This document shows, one piece after another, positions 15,863 through 24,485 of a DNA stretch of 64,000 nucleotides. Position numbers and translations under genes: made by a program. The notes below the pieces were generated by a model, which worked only from the letters and a program-made list of their open reading frames with translations, was not told the origin of the DNA and did no database searches. The stretch is from Roseovarius mucosus DSM 17069 (GTDB lineage Bacteria > Pseudomonadota > Alphaproteobacteria > Rhodobacterales > Rhodobacteraceae). Where the stretch lies: positions 28,532-92,531 of the forward strand of contig NZ_KN293983.1 in assembly GCF_000768555.3 (NCBI RefSeq), read 5' to 3'. How positions within the stretch are numbered: position 1 is the stretch's first letter; each line of letters opens with the position of its first letter.

Positions 15863-17023
15863 ATGAAAACAATCACCACGACTGAAGAACTGGCGGCGTT
15901 TTGCGCCATGGCGCGCAAGCATCCTTATGTGACCCTCGACACCGAGTTTCTGCGCGAGCGCACCTATTATTCCAAGCTCTGCCTCTTGCAAATGGCCGTG
16001 CCCGGCGGGGATGACGAGAGCGCCGTTCTGGTCGATCCGATCGAGGGGTCGGAGATGTCAATGGAGCCGCTCTACGAGCTGTTTCGCGATACATCGGTGG
16101 TTAAGGTGTTCCATGCCGCACGGCAGGATCTGGAAATTTTCCACGTTGATGCCGGGGTGATTCCCGATCCGCTTTTCGATACGCAGGTGGCGGCCATGGT
16201 CTGTGGCTTTGGCGAGCAGGTGGGCTATGAAACGCTGGTCAAGCGGATCGCCAAGCAGAGCGTCGACAAAAGCTCTCGGTTCACCGATTGGTCGCGGCGT
16301 CCGCTCACGGAGGCGCAAAAGGTCTATGCGCTGGCGGATGTGACGCATCTGCGGGTGATTTACGAATATCTGGCCAAGAAACTGGCGAGTTCCGGGCGTG
16401 ACAAATGGGTGGCCGAGGAATTGAGCGTGCTGACCGATCCCGCGACCTATCGCACCGATCCGGCCGAGGCGTGGCAGCGGGTCAAGACGCGCAACACCTC
16501 GCCCAAGTTTCTGGCGATTCTGCGCGAACTGGCGCGGTTTCGTGAAGAGTATGCTCAATCGCACGACGTGCCGCGCAGCCGTGTCTACAAGGATGATGCG
16601 CTGGTCGAACTGGCCTCGACCAAACCGGTGACGCCGCAGGATCTGGGGCGGTCGCGGCTCTTGCTGCGCGAGGCGCGCAAGGGGGACATTGCCGACGGGA
16701 TTCTGGCGGCGGTCAAGGCGGGGCTGGAGTGCCCGGCGGACCGCATGCCACGTGCGGAGGCCTTGGACGACCGCGCGCAAGTCAACCCGGCGTTGGCCGA
16801 TCTCTTGCGGGTGCTGCTCAAGGCCAAAAGCGAGAGTTACGGCGTTGCGGCCAAGCTGATTGCCAGTGCGAGTGATCTTGACGCCATCGCGGCGGGTGCG
16901 CGCGATCTGCCGGCGCTGCGTGGCTGGCGGCTTGATGTTTTCGGCACTGATGCGCTGCGGCTCTGCAGGGGCGAGGTGGCGTTGGCGGTCAAGGGCAGCA
17001 GCGTAGAGACAGTGGATCTCTGA
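15863..17023 (+). CDS. rnd: Ribonuclease D
   Basis: RNase D is a DEDD 3'-5' exonuclease that trims tRNA and other small RNA 3' ends. The 386-residue protein has the exonuclease motifs TLDTEFLRERTYYSKLCLLQMA (DxE), VFHAARQDLEIF (motif II) and the YALADVTHLRVIYEYL region (motif III, YxxxD). It is followed by HRDC-like helical domains (EELARFREEYAQSHDVPRSRVYKDDALVELA). The ATG 15863 is chosen; the frame upstream to 15836 is short and without a ribosome-binding site. Confidence 0.94.
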   Translation: MKTITTTEELAAFCAMARKHPYVTLDTEFLRERTYYSKLCLLQMAVPGGDDESAVLVDPIEGSEMSMEPLYELFRDTSVVKVFHAARQDLEIFHVDAGVIPDPLFDTQVAAMVCGFGEQVGYETLVKRIAKQSVDKSSRFTDWSRRPLTEAQKVYALADVTHLRVIYEYLAKKLASSGRDKWVAEELSVLTDPATYRTDPAEAWQRVKTRNTSPKFLAILRELARFREEYAQSHDVPRSRVYKDDALVELASTKPVTPQDLGRSRLLLREARKGDIADGILAAVKAGLECPADRMPRAEALDDRAQVNPALADLLRVLLKAKSESYGVAAKLIASASDLDAIAAGARDLPALRGWRLDVFGTDALRLCRGEVALAVKGSSVETVDL

Positions 17024-17043
17024 GCCAAGGCCGTGCCCCGCCT

Positions 17044-17580
17044 TTAGCGGCGGCTGACCTGTTCGTTGCGGGCACCGATTACGCGGATTTCATCTGAGCG
17101 CTCAAGCACCTGGTTTGAGACAAACACCGCGGCCATCACAGTGCGCGCGCGCTCTGGCCCCTGGGGTTGATCCTCGGGCTGAATGGCCATCAGGCGATAG
17201 TCCAGCCGGCCGTTCACGGGTTTGTTGTCTGTTTCGGAAACCAGTCGCACGTCGAAGGCCCCCTGTTGCAGGGTCACGCCCTCGACCCGGATGATGCCGC
17301 CGTCGCTGGTGCGTTCGATCACCATGCGCGTGATCTGATCCACGGGCGTGCCCTCATAGACCTTGTCGCGGCGACGACGAAAAATCGTGTCTTCGCGTTC
17401 GGGGATGAGGGGGTTGGTGTTCGCAGGGGCCGGTTCTGCGGCACGGCGGCGCGGGGTGCTGCGCCCGAACCAATTGCGCGGATTGGCGCGCGACCGGCGA
17501 TACCCGCCGCAACCCGCCAGAACCGACATTGCCACCAATGATAGAAAGACCCGCCGTTGCATGCCATCCGCCCCTGTCAT
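17044..17580 (-). CDS. Small lipoprotein of unknown function
   Basis: The 178-residue protein begins MTGADGMQRRVFLSLVAMSVLAGCGG, a lipoprotein signal with lipobox LAGC (cysteine about residue 24), so it is probably anchored in a membrane. The middle is arginine- and proline-rich (RSRANPRNWFGRSTPRRRAAEP). The C-terminal half (VDQITRMVIERTSDGGIIRVEGVTLQQGAFDVRL) forms a conserved-looking beta-rich domain. AAAGGA precedes ATG 17580. I do not know a function. It is convergent with rnd. Confidence 0.8.
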   Translation of the reverse strand: MTGADGMQRRVFLSLVAMSVLAGCGGYRRSRANPRNWFGRSTPRRRAAEPAPANTNPLIPEREDTIFRRRRDKVYEGTPVDQITRMVIERTSDGGIIRVEGVTLQQGAFDVRLVSETDNKPVNGRLDYRLMAIQPEDQPQGPERARTVMAAVFVSNQVLERSDEIRVIGARNEQVSRR

Positions 17581-17688
17581 CTTTTCCTTTCGACTATCCT
17601 ATCGCGTCCGGCTTGAAAAGGTGCAAGCGAGGTCTGGACCTTTTTCCGACCCGGCCCTAGGTCTGAGGCAAAGCGCAAGGAGAGTGTC

Positions 17689-18099
17689 ATGGCCGCTGCC
17701 GCCTTTGAAGAGATTGTCGATGATTTCGAGTTTCTGGAGGATTGGGAGGATCGCTATCGCTATGTGATCGACCGGGGCCGGGCGATGGACCCTCTGGATG
17801 ACGCGCTCAAGGTGCCCACGACCAAGGTCGAGGGCTGTGCAAGTCAGGTGTGGCTGCATCCACGGATCGAGGCGGGTGTCTTCAGCTTTGATGGGGATAG
17901 TGACGCGATGATCGTGCGTGGCCTGATCGCGGTGCTGCGCGCGCTTTATAACGGCGTGCCGGTGGGAGAGGTGGCGCGGGTGGATGCGCCTGCGGAACTG
18001 GCGCGGTTGGGGCTGGATGCCCATCTGTCGGCGCAACGCTCGAACGGGGTGCGGGCGATGATCGAACGCATCAGGCTGGTGGCGGCGGAGGCCGCGTAA
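17689..18099 (+). CDS. sufE: SufE-family cysteine desulfuration protein
   Basis: SufE accepts sulfane sulfur from the cysteine desulfurase SufS for Fe-S cluster assembly. The 136-residue protein has the family opening EEIVDDFEFLEDWEDRYRYVIDRGR and the active cysteine in KVEGCASQVWL at about residue 49, and ends with a helical region. The sufS/sufBCD genes are not in the window. A short hairpin-rich repeat follows the stop codon. Confidence 0.94.
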   Translation: MAAAAFEEIVDDFEFLEDWEDRYRYVIDRGRAMDPLDDALKVPTTKVEGCASQVWLHPRIEAGVFSFDGDSDAMIVRGLIAVLRALYNGVPVGEVARVDAPAELARLGLDAHLSAQRSNGVRAMIERIRLVAAEAA

Positions 18100-18108
18100 G
18101 GCAGCAGC

Positions 18109-18153
18109 GTGGGGGCTCTGCCCCCACACCCCCGAGGTATTTAAGGCCAGATG
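18109..18153 (+). repeat. Dispersed intergenic repeat, copy 1 (GGGGGC hairpin plus CCCCCGAGGTATTT core)
   Basis: A hairpin GTGGGGGC-TCT-GCCCCCAC is followed by CCCCCGAGGTATTT and a GGCCAGATGA tail. The same core and tail occur in opposite orientation at 38503-38565. It lies between the convergent sufE and DUF1638 stop codons, so it may serve as a terminator. Confidence 0.7.
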
Positions 18154-18162
18154 ATATTTAAA

Positions 18163-18804
18163 TCAGTGTCTTGCGGCTTGAATCTCAAGTGATACCTTAA
18201 GATCACCATAGCCCGTGAAGCGGTATTCATAGGCGAGGCCAAGGCGCGCGGCGCAGTCCTCTGCCTTGGCACGCAGGGCGGGATCGTCAGTTTGCGCCTG
18301 ATAGACCAGCTTGGTGTAATTGCCAAAGATCATGTCGCGCAGCTGCGGGTGGCGGTCGAGCCCCATGGGTTTCCAGACAAAGGCATCGAATTGCCGCACG
18401 AGGAAATCGGTGAGGTAGAAGGCACTGATTTCATCCTCATGGGCGGCAAAGCTGTCGAGACCTTCGTAAAAGGCATAGCAATGCGGGCCTGCCACCATGT
18501 CCACGCCCAGTTCGGCGCATTTTGCCTGGAGCAAGCCGCCGGTGCCGCAATCGGCATAGACCACGAAAATGCGGTCATAATCGTGGCGATGGGCGAGGAC
18601 GGATTTTTCCACCTCGTCGGTGATCTGGTCGGGGTAAAGGTGCAGCTTGGCCGGAAGGCATTGCAGATCCATGTGATCCCAGCCGTTCAGGCGTTTCAGC
18701 GCCAGAATCTCATGCGCCAAGGCCCCGCAGGCAATGAGCAGAAGGCGGCCTCGTCCCTCGGCCTCAAGCCCCTGCGTGGTCAGGTGATCGTCGCTCGGAT
18801 CCAT
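18163..18804 (-). CDS. DUF1638 domain-containing protein
   Basis: The 213-residue protein belongs to DUF1638, which often sits beside corrinoid methyltransferase genes. Notable features are a glycine-rich start (RLLLIACGALAHEILALKRLN), conserved cysteines in YADCGTGGLLQAKCAELGVDMV, and GPHCYAFYEG, suggestive of a metal or cofactor site. The Met at 18804 (MDPSDDHL) is the start; the frame upstream belongs to the corrinoid gene region. A terminator separates it from the corrinoid gene, so it may have its own promoter. Its biochemical role is unknown; methyl-group or corrinoid metabolism is inferred from context. Confidence 0.85.
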   Translation of the reverse strand: MDPSDDHLTTQGLEAEGRGRLLLIACGALAHEILALKRLNGWDHMDLQCLPAKLHLYPDQITDEVEKSVLAHRHDYDRIFVVYADCGTGGLLQAKCAELGVDMVAGPHCYAFYEGLDSFAAHEDEISAFYLTDFLVRQFDAFVWKPMGLDRHPQLRDMIFGNYTKLVYQAQTDDPALRAKAEDCAARLGLAYEYRFTGYGDLKVSLEIQAARH

Positions 18805-18824
18805 TGCCGGTCCTCTCAAATGCA

Positions 18825-18850
18825 AACGGCCCGCGCGGGGGCGGGCCGTT
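18825..18850 (-). terminator. Hairpin terminator of the corrinoid-protein gene
   Basis: Perfect 10-bp arms AACGGCCCGC and GCGGGCCGTT with a 6-base loop, followed on the minus strand by TTTGCATTT. It sits between the corrinoid gene stop (18869) and the DUF1638 start (18804). Confidence 0.75.
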
Positions 18851-18868
18851 CTTGAGCGTTTCCGTTGC

Positions 18869-19573
18869 TCAGCCTGCGGCCAGCCGGTTGTGTTTGCGCG
18901 CCATGAAATCCTTGGCGGTTTCCACGGCCACGGCGGCGTCGCGGCAATAGGCATCGGCGCCGATGGCTTTGCCGAATTCCTCGTTGAGCGGCGCGCCGCC
19001 CACCAACACGATATATTCATCGCGCTTGCCCTGTTCCACCAGCGTGTCGATCACGACCTTCATGTAGGGCATGGTGGTTGTCAGCAGCGCCGACATGCCG
19101 AGGATGTCGGGCTGTTCGGCTTCCAGCGCTTCGAGATACTTTTCGACGGCGTTGTTGATGCCGAGATCGACAACTTCAAAGCCTGCGCCTTCCATCATCA
19201 TGCCGACGAGGTTCTTGCCGATGTCGTGGATGTCGCCCTTGACGGTCCCGATCACCATTTTGCCCACGCGCGGGGCGCCGGTTTCGGCCAGAAGCGGCTT
19301 GAGGATGGCCATGCCGCCCTTCATGGCGTTGGCCGCCAGCAGCACTTCGGGAACAAAGAGGATGCCATCGCGGAAATCCTTGCCGACGATGGTCATGCCA
19401 CCAACCAGCGCCTCGGTCAGGATGCGATAGGGTGCCCAGCCGCGCTCGAGCAGGATGTGCACGCTCTCTTCGATCTCTTCCTTGAGGCCGTCGTAGAGGT
19501 CGTCGAACATCTGTTGGACAAGCTCGTCATCGTCGAGGTCGGCGAGGATGATGTCGTCGTCTTGATCGGACAT
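18869..19573 (-). CDS. Methyltransferase cognate corrinoid protein (B12-binding, MtbC/MttC-like)
   Basis: The 234-residue protein has an N-terminal cap domain (helical, residues about 15-95, DDLYDGLKEEIEESVHILLERGW) and a C-terminal cobalamin-binding Rossmann domain. The latter has the signature GDIHDIGKNLV, whose His is the lower cobalt ligand, then SALLTTTMPYM and VGGAPLN. It carries methyl groups between a substrate methyltransferase and an acceptor such as homocysteine or folate. The start ATG 19573 begins MSDQDDDIILADLDDD, an acidic lead. Bmt (21106-22116) and DUF1638 are likely partners. No MttB/MtgB-type methyltransferase lies in the window. Confidence 0.9.
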   Translation of the reverse strand: MSDQDDDIILADLDDDELVQQMFDDLYDGLKEEIEESVHILLERGWAPYRILTEALVGGMTIVGKDFRDGILFVPEVLLAANAMKGGMAILKPLLAETGAPRVGKMVIGTVKGDIHDIGKNLVGMMMEGAGFEVVDLGINNAVEKYLEALEAEQPDILGMSALLTTTMPYMKVVIDTLVEQGKRDEYIVLVGGAPLNEEFGKAIGADAYCRDAAVAVETAKDFMARKHNRLAAG

Positions 19574-19755
19574 TGGGGGAATCCTTGAGTTCTCTGCGCG
19601 CGCGCATCTGGGTTGACTGGGCGCAGCTTTCGTCAATTTGCGGCGCGGCCACTTTCCGAATTGCGACGCTGCCCGCGCCGCAACCGACCTATAGCTTGGA
19701 ATCGCGGGGGATGTGACTGAATTATCGGCATGATGATTATCGGTTTCTTGCAAAT

Positions 19756-19770
19756 GTTCACTTTATGTTC
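19756..19770 (+). promoter_or_regulatory. LexA-box candidate GTTC-N7-GTTC
   Basis: GTTC at 19756-19759 and GTTC at 19767-19770 are separated by exactly seven bases (ACTTTAT). This is the direct-repeat SOS box known for Rhodobacter LexA. It ends 12 bases before the radical SAM start at 19783. An ATG at 19765 falls inside the box and is rejected as a start for that reason. Confidence 0.65.
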
Positions 19771-19782
19771 CATTTGTGGGGC

Positions 19783-20862
19783 ATGAAACCGGATCAAACC
19801 CTTTCCCCTGATGTGCGTCTACGGGCGCGGGGCGCGCTGAGCAATGCGGCGGGCCGGTTCGAGGCATATGGCGTGCAGTACGACGCAGAGGTGAGCGCGG
19901 AGGAGGCGCGGCTCTTGCGCACGCAGGTCACGACAGAGCGCCAGCGCCGGATGATCACCTATAACCGCTCGCCCGATCTTCCGTTTGACCGCTCGATCAA
20001 TCCGTATCGCGGTTGTGAGCATGGCTGCATCTATTGTTTTGCGCGGCCGAGCCATGCCTATCTGGGCCTGTCGCCGGGGCTTGATTTCGAAACACGACTG
20101 ATCGCGCGGCCCGAGGCCCCAGCGCGGCTGGAGGCGGAATTGCGGGCGCGCAGCTATGGCGTGGCGCCGATGGCAATCGGCACCAATACCGACCCCTATC
20201 AACCGATCGAGGCGGAATTCGGCATTACCCGTGCCTGCCTCGAGGTCTTGCAGCGGTTCCGTCATCCGGTGGCGGTTGTGACCAAGGGGGCGCTGATCGA
20301 ACGGGATATTGATCTTCTGGGCGACATGGCCGCGCGCGGGCTGGCGCGGGTGGGGATTTCAGTGACAACGCTCGACGAGGTTTTGGCGCGGCGGCTGGAA
20401 CCGCGCGCGCCCACACCTGCGCGGCGGTTGGAAATGATCCGGCGCTTGGCTGGGGAGGGCATCCCTGTGCGCCTCATGGTGTCGCCGGTCATTCCGGGCC
20501 TGACCGACCCGGAGATCGAGGCGATTCTGGCCGCGGGGCGCGACGCCGGGGCAGGGGCCGCAAGCTGGATCATGCTGCGCCTGCCACGCGAGGTGTCACC
20601 GCTCTTTCAGGAATGGTTGGCGACGCATTATCCCGACAGAGCGCGCAAGGTGATGAACCGGTTGCGCGAAATGCACGGTGGCCAAGAGTATAGCGCCGAG
20701 TGGCATAAACGGATGCGCGGCGAGGGGGTGCATGCGCGCATGATCGCGCGCCGGTTCGATCTGGCGGCGCGGCGGCTGGGGTTGGATCAAGCGCAGGCAG
20801 CGTTACGCACGGACCTGTTCGAGGTACCACTGGAGCGGGGGAATCAACTCTCGCTTTTTTGA
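19783..20862 (+). CDS. PA0069-family radical SAM protein (SplB-like)
   Basis: The 359-residue protein has the radical SAM cysteines in RGCEHGCIYCFARPSHAYLG (CxxxCxxC), preceded by SPDLPFDRSINPY and followed by the SAM-domain strands IGTNTDPYQPIE, VAVVTKGALIERDIDLL and RLMVSPVIPGLTDPEIE. The family resembles spore photoproduct lyase, a DNA repair enzyme, but its reaction is unknown. The C-terminus is QLSLF, matching the beta-clamp-binding consensus QL[S/D]LF. With the upstream LexA-type box, a DNA-damage role is a reasonable inference. The tail overlaps the convergent 81-aa gene by 19 bases. Confidence 0.9.
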   Translation: MKPDQTLSPDVRLRARGALSNAAGRFEAYGVQYDAEVSAEEARLLRTQVTTERQRRMITYNRSPDLPFDRSINPYRGCEHGCIYCFARPSHAYLGLSPGLDFETRLIARPEAPARLEAELRARSYGVAPMAIGTNTDPYQPIEAEFGITRACLEVLQRFRHPVAVVTKGALIERDIDLLGDMAARGLARVGISVTTLDEVLARRLEPRAPTPARRLEMIRRLAGEGIPVRLMVSPVIPGLTDPEIEAILAAGRDAGAGAASWIMLRLPREVSPLFQEWLATHYPDRARKVMNRLREMHGGQEYSAEWHKRMRGEGVHARMIARRFDLAARRLGLDQAQAALRTDLFEVPLERGNQLSLF

Positions 20863-21089
20863 GCGTGTCGTCCGCTGAGCCAGGCCAGCGCCAAAAGGCT
20901 CGCGACCACGCCACCGGGCATGAGGACAAGGAGCGTTAGATCCTCGCCGCGCAGGGACCAGGGGAGCGGGATGGAACAGTTTCCGCTGGGCGACCCAAAG
21001 GCGCAGGCGAGGCCGGAAATCCAGACATAGCCTATGCCCCATGCGAGGGTGGTCAGCAGGGCCGCAGCGAGGAAGATGACGCGCAGCAT
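20844..21089 (-). CDS. 81-residue membrane protein of unknown function
   Basis: The protein has two hydrophobic helices at about residues 3-25 (RVIFLAAALLTTLAWGIGYVW) and about 50-70 (LTLLVLMPGGVVASLLALAWL), joined by a loop with two cysteines (LACAFG, GNCSIPLPW). The start is ATG 21089, just 16 bases after the bmt stop codon, so it may be co-transcribed with bmt. The frame continues further upstream inside bmt and is ignored. No family is recognised. Confidence 0.65.
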   Translation of the reverse strand: MLRVIFLAAALLTTLAWGIGYVWISGLACAFGSPSGNCSIPLPWSLRGEDLTLLVLMPGGVVASLLALAWLSGRHAQKSES

Positions 21090-21105
21090 CTTCCTGCCCC
21101 TTTGC

Positions 21106-22116
21106 TCAGGCGCGCCTGCGGCGGGGGCGGCGAGGGGCCGCAGTATCGTCGCCGGTGCCATCCCCACCTGAGGAAAAACCGCCGAGCGCCTCGGTGATCT
21201 GGTCCAGCGTGGGGCGGGGGCCGCGTGGGCGGCTTTCCAGTGCGGCGCGCATTTTCGAGAGGTGTTCGGGCATGGTGCCACAGCAGCCGCCGATGATGGT
21301 CGCCCCTGCGTCGCGGGCAAGCACGGCATAATCGGCCATGAGGTCCGGGGTGCCGTCGTAATGGATATGGCCGTCATGGTATTTCGGGATGCCGGCATTG
21401 CCCTTGGCGATGATGGGCCGCTCCGAGCCTTGGGCCACGAAACCGAGAATGGTGCGCAGAAGGTCCGAAGCCCCGACGCCACAATTGGCCCCATAGGCGA
21501 GCGGCGGATTGCCCAGCTTTTCGACCATGGCAGCCATGTCGGAAGAGGTGACGCCCATCATGGTGCGCCCGGCGGTGTCAAAGCTCATGGTGCCGCACCA
21601 CGGCATGTCGGCCAGCTTGAACGCTTCGGCAGCGGCCTTGTATTCCTCGGGGGCGGAAATGGTTTCGAGCCAGAGCACGTCGGCCCCGCCTTCCTTGAGC
21701 CCCTCGGCCTGTTCGTGGAAAATCTCGACCGCCAATTCATGGGTGAGCGCGCCCATCGGGGCCATGATCTCGCCGGTCGGGCCGACAGAACCGGCCACGA
21801 TCACAGGCCGGTCATAGCGGTCGGCCACGTCGCGGCCAATCTCGGCGGAGATGCGGGACAACTCACGTGCGCGCCCCTGTGCGCCGTGCAGTTTCAGACG
21901 TGCCGCATTGCCGCCAAAGGAGTTGGTCAGGAACAGGTCGCTGCCCGCATCCACCGCCTCGGTATAGAGGCGTTTGATCCGGTCGGGATGCTGATCGTTC
22001 CACATTTCGGGGGCATCGCCCGATTGCAGGCCCATGTTGAAGAGATTGGTGCCGGTGGCCCCATCGGCGAGAATCCAATCGCGGGTGGCGAGCATCTTGG
22101 TGAAGGCGTTTGTCAT
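21106..22116 (-). CDS. bmt: Homocysteine S-methyltransferase family protein (Bmt-type)
   Basis: The 336-residue TIM-barrel enzyme transfers a methyl group to homocysteine, probably from glycine betaine in this lineage. Features are ILADGATGTNLFNMGL at the N-terminus, LTNSFGGNAARLKL, YGANCGVGASDLL (first zinc cysteine) and IIGGCCGTMPEHL (paired zinc cysteines). The start ATG 22116 (MTNAFTKML) matches the family; the upstream frame to 22182 is rejected. It ends with an unusual arginine-rich tail (PRRPRRRRA). It could act with the corrinoid protein nearby. The alternative is a MetH N-terminal-module-like enzyme. Confidence 0.87.
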   Translation of the reverse strand: MTNAFTKMLATRDWILADGATGTNLFNMGLQSGDAPEMWNDQHPDRIKRLYTEAVDAGSDLFLTNSFGGNAARLKLHGAQGRARELSRISAEIGRDVADRYDRPVIVAGSVGPTGEIMAPMGALTHELAVEIFHEQAEGLKEGGADVLWLETISAPEEYKAAAEAFKLADMPWCGTMSFDTAGRTMMGVTSSDMAAMVEKLGNPPLAYGANCGVGASDLLRTILGFVAQGSERPIIAKGNAGIPKYHDGHIHYDGTPDLMADYAVLARDAGATIIGGCCGTMPEHLSKMRAALESRPRGPRPTLDQITEALGGFSSGGDGTGDDTAAPRRPRRRRA

Positions 22117-22230
22117 CTGGGCTGTCCAATTCTTCGTGAGCACGCAGATGTGCCACCAAACGGGCTCTGCGCGCAAATGCATTTATTTCATGTAAATGGT
22201 GAGGCGCGTTTGTATTGCCTGACCAAGCAC

Positions 22231-22261
22231 AAGGGGCGCGCCATGGTATGACACGCCCCTT
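22231..22261 (-). terminator. Weak hairpin after the zeta-subunit gene
   Basis: Arms AAGGGGCG and CGCCCCTT pair with a 15-base loop, lying 22 bases downstream of the zeta stop codon on the minus strand. No T-run follows, so termination is only a possibility. Confidence 0.35.
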
Positions 22262-22282
22262 GGTGGTGTTGGGTGGGTCTGC

Positions 22283-22597
22283 TCAGGCCTCGTTGGCCAG
22301 TTGGCCCTTGGCGATCTTGAGCAGCTCGTCCATCTTGGCGCGGATGGTGTCGACATCGGCGATATCGCCCAGATCGGCCGCGACCTTGCGCACCACGTCT
22401 TCGTGGCCTGCCTCTTCGAAATCGGCCTTGACCACTTCGAGGGCGTAAGCATTGGCGTCATCGCCAGTCTTGCCCATCAGTTCCGCGGCCCAGAGGCCCA
22501 GAAGCTTGTTGCGGCGGGCCACGGCACGAAAGGCCATTTCCTCGTCATGGGCGAATTTGTTTTCGAATGCGCTTTCGCGATCGTCAAAGGTGGTCAT
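22283..22597 (-). CDS. ATPase inhibitor subunit zeta (DUF1476)
   Basis: The 104-residue protein matches DUF1476, the F1F0-ATPase inhibitor zeta known from Paracoccus denitrificans. It has the N-terminal inhibitory segment FDDRESAFENKFAHDEEMAFRA followed by a four-helix region (RRNKLLGLWAAELMG, YALEVVKADFEEAGHEDVVRKV). It blocks wasteful ATP hydrolysis by F1. The start ATG 22597 begins MTTFDDRE. It is divergent from purC. Confidence 0.93.
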   Translation of the reverse strand: MTTFDDRESAFENKFAHDEEMAFRAVARRNKLLGLWAAELMGKTGDDANAYALEVVKADFEEAGHEDVVRKVAADLGDIADVDTIRAKMDELLKIAKGQLANEA

Positions 22598-22759
22598 TGG
22601 GCCGGTCCCCTTGCATGCGTTGCTGTTGCCCCCGATATGCAATCTGGCACGCAAAAGGGCAAGGGGCCAACGCCATCTTGCGACGTGTTGGCCCATGCAC
22701 TATGAGAGCGCATCGGCATGAGGGGACTCACGCCCCCCACCCTCAACGATGGAGTTCCC

Positions 22760-23521
22760 ATGGCGCGGCGCAAGAAAATCTATGAAGGCAAGGCCAAGAC
22801 CCTTTATGAAGGGCCGGAGCCGGGCACGATCATCCAGTATTTCAAGGATGACGCCACAGCCTTTAACGCCGAGAAAAAGGCCGTGATCGAGGGCAAGGGC
22901 GTGCTTAACAACATGCTGTCCGAGTATTTCATGACCGGCCTGAACACCATCGGCGTGCCCACGCATTTCATCAAGCGGTTGAACATGCGCGAACAACTGG
23001 TGCGCGCGGTTGAGATCATCCCGCTTGAAGTGATCGTTCGCAACTATGCCGCCGGCACCATGGCCAAGCGTTTGGGCATCGAAGAGGGCACGCAATTGCC
23101 GCGCCCCATCGTGGAATATTGCCTCAAGGATGACAAGCTGGGCGATCCGCTGGTCACCGAGGAACATATCGCCGCCTTTGGCTGGGCCAGCCAGCAGGAT
23201 ATGGACGACATCCTCAGCCTCGCGCTGCGCGTCAACGATTTCATGGCGGGCGTGATGTATGGCGTCGGAATCAAGCTGATTGATTTCAAGATCGAGATCG
23301 GTCGCGTCTATGACGGCGATTTCCAGCGGCTGATCGTGGCCGATGAAATCAGCCCCGACAGTTGCCGGTTGTGGGATATCGCCACGGGCCGCAAGCTGGA
23401 CAAGGACGTGTTCCGCCGTGATCTGGGCAGCCTGACGGATGCCTATACCGAGGTTGCCACCCGTCTGGGGGTCATGCCCAAGGGCAGCACGCCGATGGCG
23501 CGGCCAAAACTGATCAACTGA
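22760..23521 (+). CDS. purC: Phosphoribosylaminoimidazole-succinocarboxamide synthase
   Basis: PurC (SAICAR synthetase) joins aspartate to CAIR with ATP. The 253-residue protein begins [18 protein letters not shown] and contains [28 protein letters not shown] and [11 protein letters not shown], the family motifs. The ATG 22760 has GGAG seven bases upstream. It heads a purC-purS-purQ cluster; purL is not adjacent in the window. Confidence 0.96.
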   Translation: MARRKKIYEGKAKTLYEGPEPGTIIQYFKDDATAFNAEKKAVIEGKGVLNNMLSEYFMTGLNTIGVPTHFIKRLNMREQLVRAVEIIPLEVIVRNYAAGTMAKRLGIEEGTQLPRPIVEYCLKDDKLGDPLVTEEHIAAFGWASQQDMDDILSLALRVNDFMAGVMYGVGIKLIDFKIEIGRVYDGDFQRLIVADEISPDSCRLWDIATGRKLDKDVFRRDLGSLTDAYTEVATRLGVMPKGSTPMARPKLIN

Positions 23522-23532
23522 AGAGGTATCCC

Positions 23533-23772
23533 ATGAAAGCGCGCGTGCATGTCATGCTGAAATCCGGCGTTCTTGATCCGCAGGGCGAGGCGGTGCGCCA
23601 TGCCCTCGACTCGATGGGGTTCGACGGGGTCGAAGCGGTGCGGCAGGGCAAGGTGATCGAGCTTGATCTGGCCGAGACCGACGCGGCCAAGGCCAAGGCG
23701 ACCGTGACCGAGATGTGCGAAAAGCTGCTCGCGAACACCGTGATCGAGAGCTATTCGGTGGAGTTGGCCTGA
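23533..23772 (+). CDS. purS: Phosphoribosylformylglycinamidine synthase subunit PurS
   Basis: The 79-residue PurS is the small subunit of the three-part FGAM synthetase. It has the pattern [27 protein letters not shown] and the [11 protein letters not shown] strand. It begins 12 bases after purC with AGAGG upstream, and its TGA overlaps the purQ ATG. Confidence 0.95.
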   Translation: MKARVHVMLKSGVLDPQGEAVRHALDSMGFDGVEAVRQGKVIELDLAETDAAKAKATVTEMCEKLLANTVIESYSVELA

Positions 23773-24440
23773 TGCATGCCGCCGTCATCGTCTTTCCCGG
23801 CTCTAACTGCGACCGCGATCTGGCGGTGGCCTTTGAGCGCGCGGGCGCGCGGGTGTCGATGGTCTGGCACAAGGACACGGACCTGCCGCAGGGTGTCGAT
23901 GTGGTCGGCGTGCCGGGCGGGTTTTCCTATGGCGATTACCTGCGCTGCGGCGCGATTGCCGCCAATTCGCCCATTTGCCGGTCGGTCATCGCGCATGCGG
24001 ACAAGGGCGGTTATGTGCTGGGTGTCTGCAACGGTTTCCAGATCCTGACCGAGACGGGAATTCTGCCGGGTGCCTTGTTGCGGAATGCAGGGCTGAAATA
24101 TGTTTGCAAGCCCGTTGGCCTGCGGGTTGCGACCTCGGACAGCGCCTTTACCCATGGCTATGCGGCGGGCAGCACGATCACCGTGCCGATTGCCCATCAC
24201 GATGGCAATTACTATGCCGATGCCGCCACGCTGGACCGGCTGCACGCCGAGGATCGGGTGGCGTTTACCTATACCGAGAACCCCAACGGGTCGGCGCGCG
24301 ACATCGCGGGTATCCTGTCCGAGAATCGCCGCGTTCTGGGAATGATGCCGCATCCCGAGCGCATGGCAGAGCCGTTGCAGGGGGGCACCGATGGGGCCGC
24401 TCTCTTCACCGGCGTGATGGGAGCGCTGGAGCGCGCCTGA
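23772..24440 (+). CDS. purQ: Phosphoribosylformylglycinamidine synthase subunit PurQ (glutaminase)
   Basis: PurQ supplies ammonia to PurL. The 222-residue class I amidotransferase has the nucleophile cysteine in [13 protein letters not shown] (about residue 86) and the His-Glu pair in GMMPHPERM. The N-terminus is [19 protein letters not shown] 23772 overlaps the purS stop (TGATG), so translation is coupled. The longer frame from 23715 is inside purS. Confidence 0.96.
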   Translation: MHAAVIVFPGSNCDRDLAVAFERAGARVSMVWHKDTDLPQGVDVVGVPGGFSYGDYLRCGAIAANSPICRSVIAHADKGGYVLGVCNGFQILTETGILPGALLRNAGLKYVCKPVGLRVATSDSAFTHGYAAGSTITVPIAHHDGNYYADAATLDRLHAEDRVAFTYTENPNGSARDIAGILSENRRVLGMMPHPERMAEPLQGGTDGAALFTGVMGALERA

Positions 24441-24485
24441 ACGCTTGCGCTTGAGAAGCGGCGCCGCGCGGCATAATCTGAGAGC

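Noticed and set aside
19765..19782. ATG at 19765 as start of the radical SAM gene
   Set aside because: It falls inside the LexA-type box and has no ribosome-binding site; the ATG at 19783 is preferred.
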